The position numbers were made by a program, and so were the translations under genes. Below are positions 44,421-57,838 of a stretch of DNA of 64,000 nt, in pieces. How positions within the stretch are numbered: position 1 is the stretch's first letter; each line of letters starts with the position of its first letter. The notes under the pieces are model-generated. The model was not told where the DNA came from. It was given only the letters and a program-made list of their open reading frames with translations, and did no database searches. Source of the stretch: Colias croceus (lineage: Eukaryota > Arthropoda > Insecta > Lepidoptera > Pieridae). The DNA lies in contig NC_059554.1 in the NCBI RefSeq assembly GCF_905220415.1, forward strand, positions 9,759,001 to 9,823,000, in the 5' to 3' direction.

Positions 44421-46661
44421 GTGCGTCTAAAAGAAGTCTTATTCAATTAAGTTTTATGTGTGGTGTGGTTTAAAATCGAGTACATCTATAATATATATCC
44501 ATTGAACAACAATGTCAAAGATAGTAAGTGAATTAGGATAAGGCTGATGAAAGCGCTGGCGATGATTATGGAATGTAAATCAAATTGTAAGAGCTCTATT
44601 ACCGGCTCGAACAAAGGAACGGATTGAATATCGAGCACTTCTCTAACTCGAATTGCTTTAGAACAATAAATATGGGTAAGAATAAGTTTTGCGCTATACC
44701 GAACTAACCGCTACCGCTACGTACAGAATTGTATAATATAAATGTATGATTCGTTTTATTTAAGTGATTTTACGTATCTTTCAATGTATATTGCTTCACA
44801 GAATTACATATTGCTATATTTTTCCCGGTAAGTTCTTGAATATCACAATTTGTGTTTAGTTTTGTCTTCTGGGTTGGTTTTATTGGAAACACTGCATTCT
44901 GAAACGAATAATATAATAAATTAATGTTATTGAAATTCCAAAATATTTCTTTAAAAAAAATACCATAGACACATTTGAATGCTATAAAACTAAATATCAA
45001 TTGCTTGAGGTATAATTGTCTTATGACTTTCACTTTCACGTAGAATTTCACAACATTCGTCGATAAACAAAATCGACACATGCACATCACTACACCTGTT
45101 CCCGTCACTTGTCGATTGGGCAGACATCTGTCCGCTCTAGTGCAGTCAGTCACGCTCGACGGCCAGCTTCATCCGAATTGCTTGGGTTTGCAAAAAGTTC
45201 TGCCAATCATGCAGTGTAGTGGTCCATGCTTATCTTCGATGCGTTTGTTTACACTTTACAGTGATTGTATGAACATAATAGAAATGTTGTGAGAAAAAAA
45301 GGCTATTTGACGAAATTAAAATATTAAAAATTTATAGAAATTTAAATACTTTTTGTGTTAGCATCTTGAGCAGAGATTCACTATAAAGCATTTTAAATGA
45401 CAGAAATAGATTAACAATGCAGTAGTTTATAGGTAATGGTAACATTTCGAAATTATAAACTACTAGTTACTACTATAGTTATACATATTTGTAGTTCAAT
45501 CAGACGAAACATAATATGCGCATCAACATGATTAATTTACTACCTGCCTCCTGGTTATATTTTTATATTTTAGAGTGAAAAAAATAAAACAGCACGAAAA
45601 TGATGTAAATGATTATCTTCAAGTGATGAGTTTTTACTGACCAAAGAATAATAAAAAATATGTTATCCGCGTTTAGCACATCTCACACACACTATGAAAA
45701 TTATTATTATGTTTGAAAATTTCATAATAATATCACAAAAGTTGTAACATAAACTAATATGAGCGTCGGAACTAGTTTACCGAATATATTCCATTGGTAC
45801 TGTACTCATGCGATAACGTAAAATATGTATAACTCACGATGCATGAATATTGTTATGTTGTCCTTATAAAACTAAACAATCCTAGTCAGTAATACTAAGC
45901 CAAAGAAACTTGCAAATAAATATTGATGCCAAGACACAATTTTTTTATGTTTCTCTAAAGTAAGAAAGCTTCAAAATCAAGGTACGTAATCTTTTGAAAG
46001 CCTCGACAAATTTAATTGAGACGTAGAATATTGATAGAGCTGTTTATAACGCAATATAGGCAAACTTTCAAGTCCTAGGAATAGGAGACCCACTTTCACT
46101 GGACGAAATTTTTGCCTAACATGTGCATTTAACAGCATACAACTTGTAAACGCGCTGAACCAGTAATAATATTATACTTTCTTAATTCCAAACATTCAAC
46201 AAAGAATAACTACGAACAAACACCAGTATAACAACGAACCATTACAATGATTACAAGCTGCCAATTGTCGCAAATTAATCCGTCATGTCTGTAACATGTA
46301 AATTATTGTTGGAAGGTTCAGAATTAAAATCAATGCCGTAACTAGGTTCGTCAATATTGACCCGCTACGTCCATCATGATAGTTCACTTAAGTGCCTTAC
46401 AAACACCCAACACACTTTCTTTCTTACTTGTGCAATTATTAACATGAAAATCTTAATCTTAATAAAACATTAATTAACACAAATAAACACATTATAACAA
46501 TACACAATGTTTCGCTTAAGAATAAAAGGACTACGTAGTGATAAAACAGAAATAACAAGTCTAATTCAGGGTCAATTATATAATTTGCAAAGCATTGTAC
46601 TTGAGATTAGGCTGCTCACTCAAATACCATTGCAACGTAGCGGTTAACACTTATTGTATAA
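44421..46661. other. Stretch without a recognised gene
   Basis: AT-rich except for a GC-richer patch at about 45070-45190, which includes an initiator-like GTCAGTCA and could be a promoter or first non-coding exon. No splice-supported ORF was found. Confidence 0.4.
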
Positions 46662-46792
46662 CTAGCTACCGCAGCAGATAGGCACAGGCATCTGTTGTTC
46701 TGTTGTTGCCCCTCTTTTCGTGTTTTCTCTCCATAGATACCTTGCTTGTGCCTTCAAAACACATTCATTTTTATTATATAGATAAATAACAC
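46662..46792 (-). mobile_element. Short Helitron-like copy
   Basis: The minus-strand start TCTATATAATAAAAATG and the 3' end CTAG at 46665-46662, followed by T, fit the Helitron rule. The internal 'tatggagagaaaacacgaaa' matches the bodies at 21650 and 54806. Confidence 0.5.
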
Positions 46793-47456
46793 GAGGACTC
46801 GGTTTAGATTCCTGAAACTAATACCTAATATCGTGAAATTTTACGTGAGAGAATAAGGTTAAACTTGTTTTAAAAGCACGAATAAAATATATATTAAAAT
46901 TATTTTATCAGTTATCATTATTTCCAATTCCAGATGAAATTTCATCAAAAATATAAACTATTTAAAAAAATATCTCAATATCTCACACAAAAAGCAATTC
47001 CCAGCTGGTAACCTTTCGTCTATACTAAGCCTAAATGTTAATTAAATTTGATGAGACGGCAACAAAATAAACGATTGTATCTCATTTCATTGTAATCGTA
47101 TCTGATAGAATATCATTGTACATATTTGATTATTGAAATACAAAAACAAAAAAATATAAATTTTTAATGGGGATTTGAACTGAAATAATGAATCTATTAA
47201 AATAAAAAGTATTCGTTGTAGAGCTTGTAACTTTAGAACAGCTGAATGGATTTTAATGCTTTTATGGTTTATTGGTTTTTTTATTTTTTTTTTTATTTAG
47301 ATAATATCGTTAAATTGCATTATATAACTTTAAAAGTACTTTTTCTCTTACTGTTGTTATGATGTGTTGAAAATTTTATAACGGTGCTCATGAGCGACCA
47401 GCCACTCGCCCCGACTCCCTATCCCACTCCACGTTTACAGTGATATAAAGATCAGT
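46793..47456. other. Stretch without a recognised gene
   Basis: AT-rich. 'aactttagaacagctgaatg' at about 47230 is a remnant of an interspersed repeat. Confidence 0.5.
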
Positions 47457-47725
47457 ATTTTTAACCGACTTCAAAAAAAAGGAGGAGGTTATCAATTCGG
47501 CCGGTATATTTTTTTTTTATGTATGTACACCGATTACTCCGAGGTTTCTGAACCGATTTACGTGATTCTTTTTTTGTTCGATGCGGGATGGTGTCGAATT
47601 GGTCCCATAAAAATTTTATTCGGATAGGCCTAGTAGTTTTTATTTTATGAGCATTTTTGTCTGTAGGTATTTGTAAATTTTGCAAGTGCAAGTTTGAAGT
47701 CGGTTGTTTTTAACGCAGTTATCAC
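47457..47725 (-). mobile_element. Dispersed repeat with ttaaccgacttc ends
   Basis: Runs from 'ttttaaccgacttcaaaaaa' and 'ggaggaggttatcaattcgg' to 'tttgaagtcggttgttttta'. The two ends carry short inverted copies of ACCGACTTC, so it may be a MITE. A partial copy in opposite orientation is at 11055-11212. The type is frequent in Lepidoptera. Confidence 0.6.
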
Positions 47726-47753
47726 TTGATAAGTTCATCCTTTATATTTAATA

Positions 47754-47952
47754 CTAGCTGCTCCGCGCGGTTTCACCCCCGTGGCTCCTATCCTGTTGGT
47801 CGTAGCGTGATGATATATAACCTATAGTCTTCCTCGATAAATGAGCTACCCAACACCGAAAGAATTTTTCATATCGGACCAGTAGTTCCCGAGATTAGCG
47901 CGTTCAAACAAACAAACAAACTCTTCAGCTTTATAATATTAGTATATGTAGA
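47754..47952 (-). mobile_element. Helitron-like element (Lep1-type)
   Basis: Minus strand: starts TCTACATATACTAATATTA, then 'gtttgtttgtttgaacgcgc', 'actggtccgatatgaaaaat', and ends in CTAG followed by T. The same family occurs at 48595-48806 and 54063-54244. No coding sequence. Confidence 0.7.
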
Positions 47953-48594
47953 TATTTCCCTATGCTAATCTAAATTAATGCAGAAAAAATACACGCATAG
48001 ACAAGCTTAATTATGATATGATTCCTTGTATCATTTTTATAATTAATTACATGGGATATGAAGGAATCTCTTATGGAAGTGATTCTTAAGGACATTAATT
48101 AAGAGAAGCCAACCATTCACAGCTTTTTCTTAGTAACGTCACATTTTTCTTTGAAACTGAGGTAGTATATAATGAAAATGTATTTTAAAAATAAAATGGA
48201 ACGTATAAGTATTACAATTTATTATTGAAAGGCATGATAAATAACTTTTTATAATAATTCAAGGAATTTCAATACGTTCTTTGTAATATTTTGGGTGAGA
48301 GGGAATTTCATTGCGGCTTTTAAACTAGCGGAAAATGTAGTTCTTTGTCTTTTTAAACAGATATTTATACATCAATATCAAAGTTTGCTTATAGATTGTT
48401 CACACTTATGCCAACTACACCATTTTGAATTAAACTAGGCCAATCTTATAGGTTATAATAACAAAGATTTAAACGAAGGTACCTACAATAAATAATATAA
48501 ATCGATGTCTACTTATCATCAAAAATAAATTTGAAAAAGCCTTTAAACCCATTTATATGCATTCATATGGATATAAATATTAATATCTATACTA

Positions 48595-48806
48595 TCTATA
48601 CTAATATTATAAAACTGAAGAGTTTGTTTGTTTGTTTGATTGTTTGTTTGAACGCGCTAATCTCGCGCGAACTACTGGTCCGATTTGAAAAATTCTTTCG
48701 GTGTTATATAGCCCATTTATCGAGGAAGGCTATAATAGGCTATATATCATCACGCTAAGACCAACAGGAGCGGAGCAATGCGGGTGAAACCGCGGGGAAC
48801 AGCTAG
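48595..48806 (+). mobile_element. Helitron-like element (Lep1-type), complete copy
   Basis: A|TCTATACTAATATTATAAA at the start and ccgcggggaacagCTAG|T at the end, a complete 212-bp copy. Body 'ggtccgatttgaaaaattct' and 'accaacaggagcggagcaat'. Confidence 0.75.
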
Positions 48807-51800
48807 TTAATAATATTAATTAAATGATCAATCTTATTATTTTCCTTAACAGAGTCAATAGGTAATCATGTCGTAAAACCGTTCATCAAAACATAATCAT
48901 TATTGATATAACACGTCTATGATTTATGAATACATGTTATAATTATTATAGGGTCATAAACCACCGCGTGACATAGACATTTAAGATACAATTAAAATAG
49001 GACCGCTGTTTGTGGGACCCCAATACATTTCTGATATAAAATATAACACCTGCATTGTTTTCCGTATTGATGTATGTAACAAATTATACGGCCATTTCGC
49101 ATTATTGCGAATAATATATATTATTATGTTCAGTAGTTTTATGGATTATCGGCGCTAGAAACGTTGATGGCTTACTGAAAATATATTTTCGAAATCTTAC
49201 AGCATAGTACGTCTAGGTATATATTTGCAAAACAATTTACAAAAATCATATAATTGCAAAACAAATTAATGTCGATATCTAAAAAAACACACACTTCCTA
49301 TAACTTTTTGGCTTCTCAAACTCAAACATTTATTTATCCAATTAGAGAAATGTATTTGATATGGTAAATGTTGTTCTGATATTGCATGTTTCTCCGATTA
49401 AAAATAAGAAAGATTACTTCCGATGGATCCGCATACATATAATATAGGAAGGCGTAAAAACATAGTGAAGTTTCTTCGTAGCCTATAAACTTAAACAGAC
49501 ATATCGTTTCGATAGACATCGCAGAAAGACAAATCTCACATCAAGTTGTTGAACTGCTATTCAATATTCATATACGTATAGATTGTCCGAATACGTTAAT
49601 CATGATTATGAACATACAGTCGTCGAGAGGCTATAGGCGCCCAGGGAAATCTGGCAGGGCGATAAAGTTAACAATTAAACTTTGTTCACTCAAAAGTACC
49701 AAATAACTTGGTAAAAGTTTACAATTACCGTGGCTGCGTCAACCCGTCTCGTCCCCGGGGTGATATCCTTACCCTGTAAGATCCTCTTATTACCATGCTA
49801 ATATAATAACGGTAGGTACACTTCGTCAATATTTTAACGTGCGTCATTTTAGTCAGACTAGTCGCGATTAAGTGTTAACCGACTTAGTGAAAAGGAGGGT
49901 TATGTCTTTGGAGATTTTGTTTATATCTTGCCTTACTTATGCACTATTTTATGCACCGACGGCATAATATAAAATATTATGGACTATAAGAAAAGGTTCA
50001 AAGCTTGTGTTAAATTCATCTTAATAATTATGAGAATGACATAAAACTGTGAATTTTGGCGCCAAAAATGTTCTTCAACAAGTTCTTATTACTCGATTAA
50101 AAATCGGTCGTACTTTTGATAATAGACAACACATTTATGAACTTCAAATCGTTTCATAACCTTTTATTCAGATTTAATTTAAAAAGTAAAGAGTTTTATG
50201 GAAATCCATAAAATTTTAGTGGAGCCTCCACTTAGTGAGTCAAAGTTTTGTAAGTTTAGTTATAAAGAAAAAGTCGAAGCTGAAATATTTTCCCGAATCT
50301 GTTATTTTTCATAATCCTTGGATTTTTCAATAAGTGATATCGGTAAAATTTACGATCCTATGTAAATGCTGTTTAGATCGTAAATGTCTGTCCACTTTTT
50401 AATTAGTGTAATTTTTTACAAATGTACACTTTACAGATTACATCCTCAAGAATCGCACTATCTATCTTTATATCTAATGGTGAAAACAAAACGAAAATCA
50501 GTGCAGCAGTTTTTAAGGTAATCGTAAACAGACTTTGACGAGAAAGTAATAAATCATGAAGTGTTTGTTATACAATGAATATAATCAACGATGTAATAAT
50601 ACACTCACGATAAAGTCTCTTCAAGGAGTCGCTAAACATAGCAAATAATCCCAATAAAAGACAGGTCATTAAAACTAGTGTTGTTGTTGTATCGAATAAC
50701 AAGATTATGAGTTCGTAACAATCCCGGACGGCGGAAACTTCGGCAATCGAGTTAAAACAAGGGAGTGATTTCTTGTTCCACCTTATTTGAAGTTTTTCCA
50801 ATAAATATGGTAATTTTACGGAGGTAATGATGATTGAAATGGCTTTAGCGCGTGTTACATTCTGTTGTTTTCAATGGAAGCTAGACTGCTAGTTAGAATG
50901 TTTATTATTACAGTTTGAGTTTAAATGTTTGGGAATTTTTTTTCATAATTTATCGTAAAATAATTAACTTCACGAAAAGATTTTACATTAAATGAATTAA
51001 GTTACTAATAGACTGTCCTATACGTATATCTGTCGTCTTGAAGATGATCTTATTTAATTGATTACTTTACATACAGATTTAGCTCAAACAATTTTCTAAT
51101 AGGCGTTATCGAACTTAGCCATTCATAATACTAGGTAAATATATTACTATACTACTATACTACAATATGTACTTGGTAACCACTCTTCCAGAAACTTTTA
51201 TCATCTTCAAACCACTCTCACCTAAGAAGCTAAACCCATTAGCATAATATAAACCTCTGCAATACATAAGCCTTGGATCAGGGTGTCAGTAGTTATCCCG
51301 GTCAATTTTCAGCTCCGCCGGCGCCAATAGCCGTGCTTTCCGGGAAATTATCACCCATAACCGCCTTCGCGATAAAGTGGCTCATTGAAAAGCTTCAGCG
51401 ACGTTGTAATATATTTTCAGTGGGTACCTACTCGGAATTTTATCGCTTGGCCGCGCTCCATGGATGTTTGACCGCGTGTATCACAGACTAGCGTGTATCT
51501 TGTATGATTAGGTTAACTTTTACTATATAAATATTATTTATTAATTCATGGTATTGAAAAAATAGACACGTCCGCTTTGCAGTAATAAATTAGTTACAAA
51601 TTACAATCAATGTTAATTTGTAGAGTATCATAATTCATAATACGACTGGAAGATTAATTTTTTCCAAAATAATTCGTCGACAAATATTTTTTTCTTGGAA
51701 AAACTATTAGTTTCCCAAGATAAAAATAGTCAAAATTACTTCTTATAACATGATACACGAGCTAGGTACTAATTAATCCTATTCATAGTACATAAGTAGA

Positions 51801-53421
51801 GTCTATTTCTCAAGAAATAGAGAGGTATCTAGATTTTTTTTATTGCTGTTGAAAATAGCCTTGGTAAGTCTCTTAATTATTCTGAATATAGCATCACTTC
51901 GTACTCGTAATGCAGGTTACAATGTACCTCTTCTTATTCAGATGTCATGAAGAAATTATCACAGATACCGAAGATACGTAATTGCAATAAGATACTCATG
52001 TTACATAAATTGGATAAGTAGTTAGTTATGTCAGGGGTTGATGTTTTTGTTGCTTTTATATAACGTTATATTGCAGAAACATGATATCGATGTTCTCTCT
52101 AATAAGGGAAGGGAATGTTTGTCCAAATGCCAATCCAAACAAACCGCCACACATTATAAAACAGGAAATAAAGTCCCTTGTCAATTTAGGGACTGCTTAC
52201 ACGAGATTGCTATCGATAAACACGAAATGAGAGTAATTATCACGAGAAAGGGCCCATAAATCCGGAGTGGGTTCCACGGTGACCCGCTTTAAACTATAGC
52301 GGCATTATGCCACAATACCGGCAGCTATTACAAACTGCTGTGCTGCGTGGACGCAGTGAAAGCGGGAAGGAATTTTTGTGTACGATGAGATAATTAATTA
52401 ATTGGCATGATCGGTGATATAAATTTCTGAATTCACAGCACGTTCTTTTATTCCTAGTTTTTTTTACTCATTATTGTATGACATATTAAAAAGTGTACAT
52501 TCAAACGAATTTATTTAAACGTATACACCTGAAATGATTTTATTTGTATAATCATAAAGTAATGTAATAGAAATGCGGTACATAAGTTAACATAATCTCA
52601 ACTGCCTTGACATGATATCTGACGAAAAAGCATCAGTACTGCTCACAAAATCCTGTAAAATACACAGTGTTTAAACAAAACTTCTATTAACCTTATCCTC
52701 TTCTCACTAAAATTGCGTCTGTTTGCAACTATACATAAAATGAGGTGTTACCTAGTATATAATATTATAATTACACTGTACTATTATTTAACTATGTGAA
52801 AAAGGCGTAGGTAGAAGCTTTTATCCAATTTGATTAAATATTTTTTTAATAACAATCTAATACGCCTCCGCTCCATCTCACACTTTGGCCCCAACCACCG
52901 TACCCAAGTAGTAATTAAAATAGAAATACGATATCGAGTGGGCCTCCAGAGGCTTAGCCAATAATTGGACGGCGACTTTATGTCGGCCACGTCACTGATT
53001 CATTGTAATAACTTATGAATATCTAATGTCGTGTGACTTTGCTGAGAGAAATGAGACGGTGGTAGAGGACGTTTAGAAGGTACTAGTTTAGTGTTATATT
53101 ATCTGTGGCATTTGCTAAAGATTTGTGGGTTTATGACGAATGCTCGTTTATTGTGTGTAATTGTTTCGAAAAGGGTGATATTTACCAATCTACTGTTTCA
53201 GTTATATTGAAGTAGATGAATTTATAAATGTAGACTCACTCTAACGACTCCCACCTTTAAGTATTGCATTGAAATACATTTGGATACTTGGAATGAATAC
53301 GGTAACACAGCACTAAGATATGAGAGAAATACCTAAATCTCTTCATACATAAATATAATTGAATTAAAAGTAGTGTTACTTAGCATTTTACCAATTTTGT
53401 AGAAATCATTTTTATTCTATA
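48807..53421. other. Stretch without a recognised gene
   Basis: No exon recognised. A fragment 'ttaaccgacttagtgaaaag' at about 49877 resembles the family at 47457. Less AT-rich islands at about 49615-49800, 51265-51490 and 52190-52380 look non-repetitive. Confidence 0.45.
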
Positions 53422-53470
53422 CTAGCTGCGTCCCGCAGTTTCACCCGCCTAAATGGTTTTTTTTTTATTT
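53422..53470 (-). mobile_element. Helitron-like 3'-end fragment
   Basis: The minus strand ends in gcgggtgaaactgcgggacg then cagCTAG, the Lep1-type 3' end. The body beyond about 53470 is not recognisable. Confidence 0.5.
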
Positions 53471-53870
53471 TAATCCTGTTGTTTGCTACGAAGCTACGAT
53501 TCCAAGCATATTTTCGTAGCAACAGTTTTATGTTCAAAACATCGCAGGCTACACATGGAATCATATCGCTTTTTCAACAAAAACACCTCTCCTAGTAATG
53601 TTATATTTTCTCAACAAAGTTTCCAAACATTCTTTAGATTCTAGAACAACAATAAAGCAGACTCATTAGTGCGGGAGCTGCACCGCTCACAGCATCCAGC
53701 GGGTTAAGAAATTGACTAATTACTTTACCATTTATAAGCTAGTGTTTCCTGTGAACATTTGGCAACGTATATTAATGGCCTAGACTTGGCGTCTTGTGGC
53801 TAGATCAAACTGTAAGTTAAAACCAAATCTTTATATTAATATAAACTTTTAACGATTATGAATCTATACT

Positions 53871-54062
53871 TCACTACATAGTATAAAACAAAGTCGATTT
53901 CTCTGTCCCTATGTCCCTTTGTATGCTTAAATCTTTAAAACTACGCAACGGATTTTGATACGGTTTTTTTAATAGATAGAGTGATTCAAGAGTTATAAGT
54001 AGTTTAGTATATAATTTATTAGGTTTTAGACAAAGCGTGCGAAGCCGCGGGCGGTAAGCTAG
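53871..54062 (+). mobile_element. Helitron-like element, 'TCACTACATAG' family
   Basis: Starts TCACTACATAGTATAAAAC, contains 'aaactacgcaacggattttg' and 'aggttttagacaaagcgtgc', and ends gcgggcggtaagCTAG. It is immediately followed by a second element of another family. Confidence 0.65.
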
Positions 54063-54244
54063 TAATATTATAAAGCTTAAGAGTTTGTTTGTTTGAATGC
54101 GCTTATATCAGGAACTATTGGTCCGATTTCAAAATTTCTTTCGATGTTAGATAGCTCATTTATAGAGGAAGGCTTATAAGCTCTATATCACGCTAAGACC
54201 AACAGGAGCGGAGCAATGCAGGTGAAACCGCGACGCACAGCTAG
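54063..54244 (+). mobile_element. Helitron-like element (Lep1-type), abutting the previous one
   Basis: Begins taatattataaagc directly after the CTAG of the previous copy, so its usual 5' TCTATAC is missing. Ends cgacgcacagCTAG|T. Body as in 48595-48806. Confidence 0.65.
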
Positions 54245-54532
54245 TTGTACATATTCCTGTAAAACAGGATATTCACCTACGATCGATGAATGAAACAGGT
54301 GGCACTACATTCGCCCCATAACCCACGGGGTAACGAGTACCCAGTATAACAAATCAAATAAATAGTACCTACTAATAACTGAGATCATGTTCTAAGAAGT
54401 AAAAAAAACACCTTTTATAAATGATTAATAGAAGTTCTTATTAAATTTGCCCACGCACGGTCCAAGTTCATTTTGGTAGAACTTCGCGAAAAATCCATAC
54501 AATAACTAATTTATTTGTAAGTTAGCACTATT

Positions 54533-54577
54533 AGTAGCTTTTGTCATAATAATTGTATTATTATGACAAAAGCTACT
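54533..54577. repeat. 21-bp perfect hairpin with 3-nt loop
   Basis: Left arm 54533-54553 (agtagcttttgtcataataa plus t) and right arm 54557-54577 are exact inverted copies around TGT. Confidence 0.9.
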
Positions 54578-54805
54578 GCTCTAACAAAATTGTTACCTAA
54601 TATTTAGGTGAATACATACGCTCCCGAAATATCAGGTAGTGATATAATCTGTGTAGACACTTGCTATGATTAATTATTGCTATACAGTTCTTAGTATTAG
54701 TAAATAAAAGTAGCAAAAATTAAGACTATTGCTTTAAAATGTGGGAACCTACGTACCTATGCTGTTACACAAAATGTTTTACACTTTTTCGCGAAAAATG
54801 TTGCA

Positions 54806-54975
54806 TCTATATATATAAAAATCAATGCCACTTTTCGTTGTAATTCCATAACTCGAGAACGGCTGAACCGATTTCGATAATTCTTTTTTTATTATATTCC
54901 TTGAAGTACGAGGATGGTTCTTATGTAGAGAAAACGTTAATATGTACCACGGGCGAAGCCGGGGCGGACCGCTAG
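54806..54975 (+). mobile_element. Helitron-like element, complete 170-bp copy
   Basis: A|TCTATATATATAAAAATC at the start and gccggggcggaccgCTAG|T at the end. Contains 'ataactcgagaacggctgaa' and 'cttgaagtacgaggatggtt'. Close relative of 21650-21786. Confidence 0.7.
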
Positions 54976-55799
54976 TATTATATAAAAATGACAAATCTAC
55001 AATTTAAATTGCTCACATCTACACAAATCTATTCACAGTCTCACCCGGAGGAAACGCTTCAGACGGCACAATAACGCGAAGATAATTACGTAACATCATT
55101 ATCCGTCGCACTCCGCGCGTGTGAAAACGCCCTTACCCACCTCTTTCTATTTTTTCGTTTGACACCGCGCTCTTGGCTGCGTATTTTTATAATTACTGGG
55201 CTAAAGACAAAGCTAGCTTTTAAATGAGTAATTATTTTGATCGTTAGCGCTGCGGCTCCATCGCTGGAATAATTTACGCGGGAATTTAGTTTGCGGTGTG
55301 TTTGTTTGGTGGATGAGACTTTACAATAAATAGGTTTAATTATATACTTCATTTTGTGCTCGTTAGTGGTGGATTTATTTTTAGTAGATAAACTGTTTAT
55401 AAACTGCAATGAATAACGTAGTTGATATCTAGACTGTGAATTGATAGTGCCAAGTTGAGTGAGATTGAGTGAAACCTAAAATTACATAGCCTAGTTATTC
55501 GAGTATAATATAACTAAGCACAGCTGGGCAGTGTCTAAGGCCGAGCCGAGAAATTTGCATCAAGTATCGCACGACTTAAACAAACTAGACAGCTTTCATA
55601 AATTGTTTTAACAGTTATTATTACGAACTCATACATATTTCTAATTGATTTGCTATGAAAAAATATGTATCCACAAGTCACCTATTTAAAGCATTCAATT
55701 AATGATATCTCACACTTACAATACCCATACACACTGTCCATCTAACACCAAAGACACGCTTTTCTTCCATGAACAAAGCTACACTACAATAGCTTGAAG
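54976..55799. other. Stretch without a recognised gene
   Basis: A GC-richer part at 55040-55290 may be regulatory. The 107-codon minus-strand frame across it has no recognised motif or splice context. Confidence 0.4.
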
Positions 55800-55875
55800 T
55801 ACAGTCAAGCGCAATGAGGCGACAACGCCACGGTATTTGTAATGAAGTGACGTGCGCATTGTGCAGCCGACTGTA
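55800..55875. mobile_element. Tiny TA-flanked MITE (76 bp)
   Basis: The ends TACAGTCAAGCGCAATG and, inverted, TACAGTCGGCTGCACAATG form imperfect inverted repeats with TA at each end, as in mariner-type MITEs. Confidence 0.45.
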
Positions 55876-57838
55876 CCGCTTTGTTACCTCCTCATTATTG
55901 TACATTTAGCCGTGGAAATTATTCCCTATGATGTATTGCGTTTGAATCCGTATGGACAGGCCTTTATAGCGTTTGTACAAACTTCGTATGTCGAAGTATT
56001 TCAGCCTATTTTGGGTTCAAATCTAATTATACAACTATTTGTTGGATCTTTCTTAATGAAATTTCTTTGGAGTTTATTATCCCCTACGTGGCCAAGTGTG
56101 GGTTGGTAGATATCACGTGTCGAAATTTTGATACATGGCTGTTTCTTTGCGAAATTTTATTTAATTAATTATTTGATGCATTAGTAGAATGTAAATATAT
56201 AAAAACAGAACGCTCCGAAGTGCAAATGAATCAATCTGTCCTTTAAAGTTTAGCTATAGATTTTTTCATAACAAAGAACATATACCTACACATTACACAA
56301 GTACCGTACTACTCGACTACTTTACAAACATATCACAGCTTCCAAGAATCAAAACCGATACGCGGTTTTCAATATCACTCCGCGTAATGAGTTATATGTA
56401 AAGGTTGTCTGTGTGTTGTCTGTGCCAATCGAAGCGTTTAAATAATTCATGTATCGGTATTCAATAAGGCAGGCTAGGCAAGCAATCTAGCTGTGGGGAT
56501 CCCCCAGGATTTGTGGTGAAACGTGCGCAATGAATAAACATGGTCGTTTTAAAATAAACTTTATTTCAACGCGGATTTAAATTAAATTACAGATGTAGTG
56601 TTGGCAAATAATTATGCTAATTCGTTAAAAAAAACTGTCTAGGGACAAGACTGGACAAGACAGTCCGCATTGTAATTTTCTCATTGATATTGTTTTGCGT
56701 TGATTTTATGCGAGTACTTTACAAAAAACTCGTATTCAAATTTCATCTACATCGAAGTTGTGATTTACTCATGTAAGCGTAGCAAACAGAAAGACAATTT
56801 CGCATACAATATAATATTCACATTGATGTTTACTTACAGTTACTTAGTTTTTAATGTTACTATATTTTTGAGCTGATCTGCATGTACCAAAATACAAACG
56901 CAGAAAGCAAAATATCTGGAAAAAAAACATTGTCCACGTTTTTTCCTCAATATTTTTAAAATAAATTAAAGCATGGCTTATTTCGAGTAATAACTTGCAA
57001 CCCATAATGAACGCAGAGTCATATAACAGAAAGTTATTTTTACACTGGTTAGGTTTAAGAAATTAATCTCTTGGTGGAACTAAAGTAAAACGAGAGGTTA
57101 CTCTATATAAAATTTAGTACGCTCTAAACTGAGCTATAAAGTTTTATGGGCAGAATGATATTCTTTTTCGATGTATTGCCGTAGAAATTCAAGAAATCTT
57201 ATACCATTTTATACGTCGGTTATAACATAAAACTAGTTATTCGTTATTTCCGCCTAGACTTTCATGCTATTCGTCAACAAAGACAAAGAATATTCATAAA
57301 TCTGCAACAGTTAAACAGAGTGAAAAAAGTAATTGAGTATAACAATATTATTATTAGAGTAACAAAGAAAACAATTTAAGCTAACAAAAAACTTTTTGGC
57401 TTATAACAAATTTCTTGACTTATAAGTGGGGTGACTAACCTAAGTTTTATATTAAAATATACAAATTTATGTATATTATTCTGAAAATTAATATAAATGT
57501 GGCTTGAAACGTTTTTCAAAGTCCATTTATTCACGAATATGCTGTTTATAAGGGAATAAGTGGTAAAATTAAATAAAACACATAACTCAACATTAAAACA
57601 ACAAATAATTTAAATGCCAGATTGGTTAAGACGAGGCAGTGCGACACAAATCCCGTAAGCCTGAAAACTGGCCAAATGCGGTTGAATTCGCGTCGGATAT
57701 TACTTTATAATATTATGTTTTATACATTTAATAAAACATAAGTTTGCTAAATGTGATAAAGTTAAATATTTCAGTGATTCGTTTCAATTTCCAATGTAGG
57801 CTAATAATGATGATGATGATGTTCCAATTTCCATACAT
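55876..57838. other. Stretch without a recognised gene
   Basis: AT-rich and non-coding in appearance. A short (GAT)n run lies at 57808-57822, where RTE LINE ends often carry such repeats. Confidence 0.5.

Noticed and set aside
55852..56109. 85-codon hydrophobic frame
   Set aside because: Starts at a GTG within the mini-MITE and has no recognised family; chance frame in T-rich DNA.
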